From positions 1 through 5,041 of the forward strand of contig RHCK01000141.1 of the NCBI GenBank assembly GCA_010030605.1: a stretch of 5,041 nucleotides of DNA. Reading direction: 5' to 3'. A program made the position numbers and the translations under genes. The notes under the pieces are model-generated. The model searched no databases and was not told where the DNA came from. It saw only the letters and a list, made by a program, of their open reading frames with translations. Below, piece by piece: positions 1 to 4,712 of the stretch (positions within the stretch are counted from its first letter, which is position 1; every line of letters begins with the position of its first letter). The stretch comes from Acidimicrobiia bacterium (lineage in GTDB: Bacteria > Actinomycetota > Acidimicrobiia > Acidimicrobiales > Ilumatobacteraceae).

Positions 1-1116
1 CTGCTCGGTGGCCATCTTGGTGCAGTTGTCCCAATCGCCGGCGATCATCGCCTCTCGGAACGCCTTCGAGCCGTTGGTGTTGGTGCGCTCGCCGATGATG
101 AGGAAAGAGTTGTCTTGTTTCACCGGCACCGACGAATAGATCGACGACACGCTCGGCTCGATCTCGACCGTGCGACGTGGCGCTTCCAAACCGCGCACCG
201 CATCGACGACGGCTTTCAGGTGCGCCGGAGTGGTGCCGCAACATCCACCGACCACTCCGATGCCGAGATCGGTCACGTGATGGCGATGGAACTCGGCCAA
301 CTTTTCGGGGGTGAGGTCGTAATGCGTGCGCCCGTCGACCACGCTCGGCAAACCCGCGTTCGGCAGAACGCTGATGGGCATGGTGGCGTGCTGGCTGAGA
401 TAGCGCAGGTGCTCCTGCATCTCGGCGGGACCCGTGGCGCAATTGATGCCGAACACATCGGGCCGCATCGCGCCGATCGCGGTGAGTGCCGCGCCGATCT
501 CGGAACCCACCAGCATGCGACCGGTCGTTTCCATGGTCACCTGAACCTGAATGGGCACCAGTCGTCCCTCGGCTTGCATGGCGCGACGACAGGCGATCAT
601 CGCCGCCTTGATCTGCAACAGATCCATGCAGGTCTCGATCAGGAACAAGTCCACGCCGCCCACTAGCAGACCGCGCGCTTGTTCGACGTAGGCGTCGCGC
701 AGTTCGGTGAAACGGATGTGGCCGAGGCTCGGCAATTTGGTGCCGGGTCCGATGGATCCGGCGACATACCGCGAACGTCCGTCGGCTTCGTAATCGTTCG
801 CGGTTTCGCGGGCCAAACGCGCGGCGGCCACGTTCAGTTCGTACGCCTGCTCGGGAATGTTGTACTCGGTCAGAACGGTGGAGAAACTTCCGAAGCTGGC
901 GGTTTCCAGGGCGTCCACTCCGACGTCGAGGAACGCCGAGTGCATGCTGCGAATCACGTCGGGCCGGGTGAGGCAGAGCATTTCGTTGCAACCTTCGAGC
1001 GACGCGCCACCGAAATCGTCCGGGCCGAGATCGAGACCCTGCACGAACGTTCCGAACGCGCCATCGAACACGATGACTCGTTCGTTCACGGCGTCGAGGT
1101 AGGGCTGGCGTGCCAT
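1..1116 (-). CDS. metH: Cobalamin-dependent methionine synthase, N-terminal part (truncated by window edge)
   Basis: Cytoplasmic enzyme that transfers a methyl group from 5-methyltetrahydrofolate through bound cobalamin to homocysteine, giving methionine. The visible 372 residues begin MARQPYLDAVNERVIVFDGA and form a homocysteine S-methyltransferase barrel: DGAFGT at 18-23, GPGTKLPSLG at 124-133, and the zinc thiolate residues C226 (in GINCATG) and C292/C293 (in GGCCGTTP). After a linker, the pterin-binding domain starts at IGERTN (341-346). That domain order identifies MetH rather than a stand-alone homocysteine methyltransferase. Family members are about 1150-1250 residues, so roughly 70% lies beyond the left edge, and the frame is still open at base 1. 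The ATG at 1116-1114 is chosen because the protein aligns from its first residues and a -10 hexamer lies 7 nt upstream. It is divergent from an adenosyltransferase gene, another B12 enzyme. The family is clear; regulation is inferred. Confidence 0.97.
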   Translation of the reverse strand, partial: MARQPYLDAVNERVIVFDGAFGTFVQGLDLGPDDFGGASLEGCNEMLCLTRPDVIRSMHSAFLDVGVDALETASFGSFSTVLTEYNIPEQAYELNVAAARLARETANDYEADGRSRYVAGSIGPGTKLPSLGHIRFTELRDAYVEQARGLLVGGVDLFLIETCMDLLQIKAAMIACRRAMQAEGRLVPIQVQVTMETTGRMLVGSEIGAALTAIGAMRPDVFGINCATGPAEMQEHLRYLSQHATMPISVLPNAGLPSVVDGRTHYDLTPEKLAEFHRHHVTDLGIGVVGGCCGTTPAHLKAVVDAVRGLEAPRRTVEIEPSVSSIYSSVPVKQDNSFLIIGERTNTNGSKAFREAMIAGDWDNCTKMATEQ

Positions 1117-1123
1117 CGGTGAA

Positions 1124-1129
1124 ACGCTA
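1124..1129 (-). promoter_or_regulatory. Putative -10 hexamer of metH (leaderless promoter)
   Basis: Read on the minus strand the hexamer is TAGCGT, fitting the actinobacterial TANNNT -10 pattern. Seven bases separate it from the metH ATG, so transcription would begin at or next to the start codon. A loose -35 candidate, TTCGGT, lies 17 bp upstream at 1152-1147 and overlaps the left half of the inverted repeat. A GGAGGGG run at 1136-1130 looks like a ribosome binding site, but it lies upstream of the -10 and 13 nt from the ATG, so it would not be in a leaderless transcript. Confidence 0.55.
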
Positions 1130-1141
1130 CCCCTCCATGTC

Positions 1142-1207
1142 GTGTGACCGAAGGTTCATTGCGGATCGGCAATGTTCGAGGTTCTGACATCACGTCATCG
1201 GTCACAC
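1142..1207. repeat. 10-bp inverted repeat flanking the metH/adenosyltransferase divergent promoters
   Basis: GTGTGACCGA at 1142-1151 is the exact reverse complement of TCGGTCACAC at 1198-1207, with 46 bp between them. Read toward its own gene, each promoter carries TCGGTCACAC just upstream of TAGCGT: 12 bp before the metH -10 and 5 bp before the adenosyltransferase -10. This could be a binding site for a shared regulator of the two B12-enzyme genes. The repeat is seen directly; the regulatory role is inferred, and the unequal spacing weakens it. Confidence 0.5.
1157..1174. promoter_or_regulatory. Imperfect 18-bp palindrome, candidate operator
   Basis: CATTGC and GCAATG arms (6 bp, perfect) surround GGATCG, whose GATC core shares the same centre, so 16 of 18 positions are symmetric. 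It sits near the midpoint of the 109-bp divergent region, upstream of both -10 boxes, where an operator or activator site could act on both genes. A weak RNA hairpin is less likely to matter, because both transcripts would start outside it. No regulator family is recognised. Confidence 0.4.
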
Positions 1208-1212
1208 CCTTG

Positions 1213-1218
1213 TAGCGT
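1213..1218 (+). promoter_or_regulatory. Putative -10 hexamer of the adenosyltransferase gene (leaderless promoter)
   Basis: TAGCGT lies 7 nt before the GTG start at 1226. It is identical in sequence and spacing to the metH -10 on the other strand. No ribosome binding site is visible before the GTG, which fits a leaderless transcript. No convincing -35 is seen at the usual 16-18 bp. This placement also argues against the upstream ATG at 1172 as the start, since that ATG would lie upstream of the promoter. Confidence 0.55.
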
Positions 1219-1225
1219 CGCCGTC

Positions 1226-1774
1226 GTGAGCAAAGTGCGCGTGTACACCCGAGACGGAGACGACGGCAGCACGGGCTTGTTCTATGGCGGTCGAGTTCCC
1301 AAGGACAGCCAACTTCCGCGCGCCTACGGAACGGTCGACGAAGCACAGGCCGTGATCGGCATGGCACGAGCGGAATCGGGGGCGGGGTCCGAATTGGAAG
1401 GACTCTTGATTCCGATCATGCGTGACCTGTGGGTGCTCATGGCCGAACTCGCGACGCTTCCCGAGAACCGTTCCAAGTTGGAACCGGGAGCGACATGTGT
1501 CGAACCCGGAATGGTCGATCGACTCGAGAAGATCATCGACGAACTCGACACGCGCTTCGATCGTCCGACCGAGTTCGTGGTTCCCGGTGGCAACAAGGTG
1601 TCCGGCTGGTTGGACATCGCACGCACCGTCGTGCGCCGCGCGGAGCGACACGCTCTGTCGGCGGCCCCGCCTCCGTCCCACGTCGTTCCTTACCTGAACC
1701 GTTTGTCGGATTTGCTCTGGACCATGGCCCGTTGGCAGGAGGGCGAATCCCTGCCGGTGCGACGCGTCACGTGA
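1226..1774 (+). CDS. pduO: PduO-type ATP:cob(I)alamin adenosyltransferase
   Basis: Transfers the adenosyl group of ATP to cob(I)alamin or cob(I)yrinic acid a,c-diamide, giving the adenosylcobalamin used by mutases and dehydratases. With the GTG start the protein has 182 residues, normal for single-domain PduO/MMAB enzymes. Visible motifs are the N-terminal ATP-binding segment YTRDGDDGSTGLF (7-19), GRVPKD (22-27), YGTVDE (34-39), the PGGN turn (120-123), ARTVVRRAER (132-141) with its conserved Arg/Glu residues, and YLNRLSDLLW (156-165). An in-frame ATG at 1172 would add 18 residues (beginning MFEVLTSRH) unlike the family and would lie upstream of the -10, so GTG 1226 is preferred; YTR then falls near residue 7, as is usual. 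It is divergent from metH and 34 bp before pepA, which appears to have its own promoter. The symbol follows the structural family, and cobO or mmaB names are also in use. Confidence 0.93.
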   Translation: MSKVRVYTRDGDDGSTGLFYGGRVPKDSQLPRAYGTVDEAQAVIGMARAESGAGSELEGLLIPIMRDLWVLMAELATLPENRSKLEPGATCVEPGMVDRLEKIIDELDTRFDRPTEFVVPGGNKVSGWLDIARTVVRRAERHALSAAPPPSHVVPYLNRLSDLLWTMARWQEGESLPVRRVT

Positions 1775-1794
1775 GAGCGACCAGCCGACGCGCG

Positions 1795-1800
1795 TAGCAT
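1795..1800 (+). promoter_or_regulatory. Putative -10 hexamer of pepA (leaderless promoter)
   Basis: TAGCAT lies 8 nt before the pepA ATG in the 34-bp gap after the adenosyltransferase stop codon. No Shine-Dalgarno sequence precedes the ATG. A weak -35 candidate, GTGAGA at 1771-1776 with an 18-bp spacer, overlaps the upstream stop codon. The arrangement suggests that pepA has its own leaderless promoter, although read-through from the upstream gene is also possible. Confidence 0.5.
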
Positions 1801-1808
1801 GAGCCACC

Positions 1809-3269
1809 ATGGCCAACAACGTTTCCGTCGAATCCGCACGATCCATCCCCAAGAACGCCGACGCGATCGGAATTCCCGTCGGTGTCACCGGCACTGTGCC
1901 GCGTCAGTTGGGACTGTCGCGTTCCGCGTTGAGCGAACATGGTTTCGACGGCAAGGTGGGCCAAACGTTGGTGGTGCCGTCGTCGAACGGACCCACGCTC
2001 GTCGCCGTCGGCATCGGTGATGCCCGCAAGGCCACGGCGGCCACCGTGCGTCGTTCCGCGGCGGCGTTGGCCCGAGCCACCGCTCGGCGATCGCATGTCG
2101 TCACGAACCTCGTCGATGCCGTGTCTCTCGATGCGCGCACCGCGGCTCAGGCGGCGGTCGAGGGATTCGTGTTGGCGTCGTATCGGTACACCGATCTGAA
2201 GTCGGGTGTCACGAACCCGGCGATCACCTTGACGCTCGTCGCTTCGGGCGCCCGTGCCAAGGGTTGCGACTCCGGAGTCGATCGCGGCCGGGCCACGTCG
2301 TCGGCGGCGTGGACCGCACGTGATCTGGCGAACACGCCACCGGCGTATCTGACCGCGCGCATGTTGGCCGATCGCGCGGTGACCCTGGCCAAGGAGTCCG
2401 GCCTCGAGGTCGAAGTGTTCGACAACGACAAGCTCGCCGTCATGGGTTGCGGCGGCCTGCTGGGCGTCAACCGTGGTTCTACCGAGCCGGCCCGCATGGT
2501 GAAGTTGACCTACACCCCCTCGGGTGCCGCCAGCGGACACTTGGTGATGGTCGGCAAGGGCATCACCTACGACTCGGGTGGAATCAGTTTGAAGCCAAGC
2601 GACGCGATGCACGCGAACATGAAGATGGACATGTCGGGTGCCGCCGCTGTTCTGTCGGCCATGAGCGCGTTGAAGGCATTGCGTTGTCGGGCCAAGGTGA
2701 CGGGATATCTCATGTGCACCGACAACCGACCGTCGGGAAGCGCGTTGGCCATGGGTGACGTGCTCACGTTCCGCAACGGCAAGACCGCCGAGATCCACAA
2801 CACCGATGCCGAGGGACGCTTGGTTCTGGCCGACGGATTGTCGTTGGGCACCGAATCCAAGCCGGATGCCATGATCGACATCGCGACGCTCACCGGTGCG
2901 TGCCTGGCGGCGCTGGGCACCAAGATCGCCGGCGTGTTGGGCACGAGCGACTCGTTCATCGATCAGGTGCGTGGCGCGGCCGAACGAGCCGACGAGCCGG
3001 TGTGGCAGTTGCCGCTCGAGCGCGATTACCGACGTCTCCTGGATTCCAACGTCGCCGACATGCGCAACATTGGTGGCCCTTACGCCGGTGCCATCACCGC
3101 GGCCTTGTTCCTCGCCGAATTCACCGGTGAGGTTCCGTGGGCGCACCTCGACATCGCCGGCCCGATGAACGTCGACGGTGACGATGGTTGGCTCAGCCGA
3201 GGTGCGACCGGCTTCGGTACTCGCTTGTTGATCGACTTGGCATTGAACTTCACGAAGCCACGACGCTGA
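1809..3269 (+). CDS. pepA: Leucyl aminopeptidase, M17 family (cytosol aminopeptidase)
   Basis: Two-metal aminopeptidase that removes N-terminal residues, often leucine, from peptides in the cytoplasm; family members are homohexamers. The protein has 486 residues, normal for the family. The N-terminal domain (about 1-165) is variable, as expected. The catalytic domain carries GKGITYDSGGISLKP (249-263), MKMDMSGAAAVL (271-282), the signature NTDAEGRL (331-338) and a C-terminal HLDIAGP plus GATGFGTRLL. By family comparison the metal ligands are K250, D255, D274, D333 and E335, and the catalytic residues K262 and R337; all are present, so the enzyme should be active. There is no signal peptide or membrane segment. 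The ATG at 1809 is supported by a -10 hexamer 8 nt upstream. The last 20 bp overlap the 3' end of the opposing gene. Confidence 0.97.
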   Translation: MANNVSVESARSIPKNADAIGIPVGVTGTVPRQLGLSRSALSEHGFDGKVGQTLVVPSSNGPTLVAVGIGDARKATAATVRRSAAALARATARRSHVVTNLVDAVSLDARTAAQAAVEGFVLASYRYTDLKSGVTNPAITLTLVASGARAKGCDSGVDRGRATSSAAWTARDLANTPPAYLTARMLADRAVTLAKESGLEVEVFDNDKLAVMGCGGLLGVNRGSTEPARMVKLTYTPSGAASGHLVMVGKGITYDSGGISLKPSDAMHANMKMDMSGAAAVLSAMSALKALRCRAKVTGYLMCTDNRPSGSALAMGDVLTFRNGKTAEIHNTDAEGRLVLADGLSLGTESKPDAMIDIATLTGACLAALGTKIAGVLGTSDSFIDQVRGAAERADEPVWQLPLERDYRRLLDSNVADMRNIGGPYAGAITAALFLAEFTGEVPWAHLDIAGPMNVDGDDGWLSRGATGFGTRLLIDLALNFTKPRR

Positions 3270-3789
3270 CCCCAGCGTCGGCGTCGAATCCGAACGCCAT
3301 CGCCAAACCGGCGTGCTCATCGTCGTCGTTCCACAGAGCGTGAGCCGACTGCAAGCGCTCGGGAAGCCGCGAAAGATGACGCATGCTGAGCGGCGGAACC
3401 ACGGTTCGTATCGCGATGGCTCCATCCACGTGGCGGGCGAGGCCGAACATCACCAGTCGTTGGAGGGCTCGGTTGAACGCGGCCGCACGACCCGCGTCGC
3501 CACCCAACCCCAACGCCGTCGCCGTGTCGCGGACGTCCAAACGATGTCCGTCGGGATGCGCCACCGCCACCACGGCCAGTCGTCTCAAGAGCCATGTCGC
3601 CGTGGGTCCGAGAATTCCGAGCCAGAAGATCTCGACGTAGGTTCCGAGCGCATCATGACCGACGCGTTGCACCAAGGGGTCGGACCAGCGGACGACGACG
3701 ATCTCGTGCGCGACGTTGCCCGCGTGTTCGATGCCGGTGTTGGTGCTGACTCCGACGGGGGAGTGCGGTGTCGATGATCGTTCGGACAT
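3250..3789 (-). CDS. Uncharacterised protein with winged-helix-like central region
   Basis: A 179-residue protein that I cannot assign to a named family. The first 25 or so residues are polar and probably disordered. A conserved-looking core begins around 48 (LGTYVEIFWLGILGPTATW), followed by RRLAVVAVAHPDGHRLDVRDTATALGLG and then GRAAAFNRALQRLVMFGLARHVDGAIAIRT. The order helix, DTATALGLG turn, FNRALQRLVMFGLAR helix and VDGAIAIRT strand resembles a winged helix-turn-helix with its wing, and a PPLSMRHLSRLPERL helix follows. A DNA-binding role is inference only. The ATG at 3789 is preferred because GGAGGT lies just upstream; an in-frame ATG at 3819 would add ten residues. Aligned codons, a plausible start and the domain-like pattern support a real gene. 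It is divergent from the sirtuin (96 bp) and overlaps pepA by 20 bp at the 3' end. Confidence 0.8.
   Translation of the reverse strand: MSERSSTPHSPVGVSTNTGIEHAGNVAHEIVVVRWSDPLVQRVGHDALGTYVEIFWLGILGPTATWLLRRLAVVAVAHPDGHRLDVRDTATALGLGGDAGRAAAFNRALQRLVMFGLARHVDGAIAIRTVVPPLSMRHLSRLPERLQSAHALWNDDDEHAGLAMAFGFDADAGVSVVAS
3261..3280. terminator. Bidirectional hairpin at the convergent pepA / uncharacterised gene ends
   Basis: CGACGCTG and CAGCGTCG form a perfect 8-bp GC-rich stem with an ACCC loop. The stem spans the pepA stop codon (3267-3269) and lies within the last codons of the opposing gene, so either transcript would fold it. No T tract follows on either strand, so this is not a canonical intrinsic terminator. 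Actinobacteria often use such T-less hairpins, and a terminator for one or both genes is plausible. Part of the symmetry falls in coding sequence and could be chance. Confidence 0.45.
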
Positions 3790-3792
3790 GGA

Positions 3793-3798
3793 ACCTCC
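3793..3798 (-). promoter_or_regulatory. Shine-Dalgarno sequence of the uncharacterised gene
   Basis: On the minus strand GGAGGT ends 3 nt before the ATG at 3789. The spacing is short but the match is strong, and it decides for this ATG over the one at 3819. It is the only strong ribosome binding site at a start in the window, and no TANNNT hexamer sits next to this start, so this gene is probably transcribed with a 5' leader. Confidence 0.5.
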
Positions 3799-3830
3799 GT
3801 TGCGGGTGGGGTCGGACATGGGACGTCTCG

Positions 3831-3850
3831 ACCTGCGTGTGAGCGCAGGT
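3831..3850. repeat. 7-bp perfect inverted repeat between divergent genes
   Basis: ACCTGCG and CGCAGGT arms are separated by 6 bp (TGTGAG). The repeat lies 41 bp upstream of the preferred start of the minus-strand gene and 35 bp upstream of the sirtuin GTG. It could be an operator, for example for self-regulation by the winged-helix-like protein, or a hairpin in that gene's 5' leader. The symmetry is seen directly; the role is inferred. Confidence 0.4.
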
Positions 3851-3871
3851 GGCGGCTCGGTGGTGATTGGT

Positions 3872-3884
3872 GGGAAACTTTCCC
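3872..3884. promoter_or_regulatory. 13-bp palindrome abutting the sirtuin start, overlapping a weak -10
   Basis: GGGAAA C TTTCCC is perfectly symmetric around one central base and ends one base before the GTG start at 3886. It contains GAAACT (3874-3879), which keeps the A2 and T6 positions of a -10 and lies 6 nt before the GTG, the same distance as the leaderless promoters of the other genes. A repressor bound here would block the promoter. No ribosome binding site is visible. The promoter call is weak because the first T of TANNNT is missing. Confidence 0.35.
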
Positions 3885-3885
3885 C

Positions 3886-4683
3886 GTGACTCCACCGATC
3901 GCGACCTCGATCCATGACCCGTTGTTCGATGAGATCGTCGGCTGGATCGCCGCGGCCGAGCGCATTGGCATCCTCACCGGTGCCGGCATTTCGACGGGCT
4001 CGGGAGTTCCCGACTTTCGTGGTCCGAACGGTTTGTGGACCTTGAACCCGGGGGCCGAACGCGCGTCGTACGTGCAGCACTACGTGAAAGACGAGGAGGC
4101 TCGACGCGCCGGATGGCGAGCGGCACTCGATCGACGCATGGCGCGCATCGTTCCGAACACCGGTCACTACGCGCTGGTCGAACTCGAGCGCAGCGGCAAG
4201 CTCCACGGACTAGCCACGCAGAACGTCGATGGATTGCACGTGAAGGCGGGCAATTCCGAGGCCCTCGTGCACGAATTGCACGGCACGTGGCGATTCTCGC
4301 GTTGCTTCGGATGTGGTGATCGCCGCCCGGTGGAGGAGACCATCGAGCGTGTGGCAGCTGGCGACGAGGATCCGCGGTGTCTGTTGTGTGGTGATTTGTT
4401 GAAGCGCGACGTGATCCTGTTCGGCGAAGCGCTCGACGAGACAGTCATCGGGGCGGCGATGGAGGTGGCCGAAACCTGCGATCTGTTTCTCGCGATCGGG
4501 ACCTCGTTGGCGGTCACCCCGGCCAGCAACACCATCGGCCGTGCTCGGGCCGCCGGCGCCCGCACAGTCATCATCAACGCCCAGCCCACCGAGCGCGACC
4601 AATTCGCCTCGGCGATCCTGCGCGGGGACATCAGTGATCTGCTCCCCGAACTGGTCGATCGGGCCCTGTGGCCGACGAGTTGA
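3886..4683 (+). CDS. Sirtuin, NAD-dependent protein deacylase
   Basis: Sir2-family enzyme that removes acetyl or related acyl groups from protein lysines using NAD, releasing nicotinamide and O-acyl-ADP-ribose; in bacteria such enzymes often control acyl-CoA synthetases. The 265-residue protein has all the family motifs: GAGIS (32-36) followed by GSGVPDFRGPNGLWT, TQNVDGLH (111-118), ELHGT with catalytic H132, a zinc site of C140/C143 and C165/C168, FGE (179-181), GTSL (205-208) and NAQPT (231-235). The DFRGPNGLWT segment resembles class U or SIRT6-like enzymes rather than the class III desuccinylases, whose Tyr/Arg pair I do not see. GTG 3886 places GAGIS at the usual distance from the N-terminus, and the next internal Met is far too late (residue 86). 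It is divergent from the uncharacterised gene and followed after 29 bp by the rhodanese gene. The specific substrate is unknown. Confidence 0.95.
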   Translation: MTPPIATSIHDPLFDEIVGWIAAAERIGILTGAGISTGSGVPDFRGPNGLWTLNPGAERASYVQHYVKDEEARRAGWRAALDRRMARIVPNTGHYALVELERSGKLHGLATQNVDGLHVKAGNSEALVHELHGTWRFSRCFGCGDRRPVEETIERVAAGDEDPRCLLCGDLLKRDVILFGEALDETVIGAAMEVAETCDLFLAIGTSLAVTPASNTIGRARAAGARTVIINAQPTERDQFASAILRGDISDLLPELVDRALWPTS

Positions 4684-4706
4684 ATTCCCGACCAAACCGG
4701 TAGGAT
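4680..4706 (+). promoter_or_regulatory. Putative promoter of the rhodanese gene (leaderless)
   Basis: TAGGAT (4701-4706) lies 6 nt before the ATG at 4713 and is preceded by GG, as at a typical actinobacterial leaderless start. TTGAAT (4680-4685), which overlaps the sirtuin stop codon, matches a -35 well but with a short 15-bp spacer. AGGA inside the hexamer could instead act as a weak ribosome binding site at 7 nt if the gene is read from a sirtuin transcript, so both modes are possible. Confidence 0.5.
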
Positions 4707-4712
4707 TTCGCC

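Noticed and set aside
115..1122. Plus-strand open frames (183 and 147 codons) over the left end
   Set aside because: They are antisense to metH, whose zinc-site and domain motifs are clear, and their His/Arg-rich content shows no domain.
1130..1136. GGAGGGG as the metH ribosome binding site
   Set aside because: It is 13 nt from the ATG and upstream of the predicted -10, so it would not be transcribed if the gene is leaderless. It stays possible if transcription starts further upstream.
1117..1225. Cobalamin riboswitch between metH and the adenosyltransferase
   Set aside because: The 109-bp gap shared by two divergent promoters is too short for the roughly 200-nt element, and no B12-box-like conserved core is visible.
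1761..1774. Two small palindromes, GACGCGTC and TCACGTGA, at the adenosyltransferase stop
   Set aside because: They are 8-bp palindromes without a loop that largely follow from coding sequence, and are likely chance at this GC content.
1202..1894. 230-codon open frame on the minus strand over the adenosyltransferase
   Set aside because: It is a shadow of the well-supported PduO-type gene and crosses its promoter and the pepA start; no family motif is seen.
1767..3425. 552-codon open frame on the minus strand across pepA
   Set aside because: It is antisense to a complete pepA with all catalytic residues. Its translation is low-complexity Arg/His/Gly-rich, as expected from GC-skewed codons read backwards, with no recognisable domain.
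3790..4206. Extension of the uncharacterised minus-strand gene upstream to 4206
   Set aside because: The extra residues are antisense to the sirtuin N-terminal coding region and include a low-complexity stretch. The Shine-Dalgarno and ATG at 3789 give a better start.
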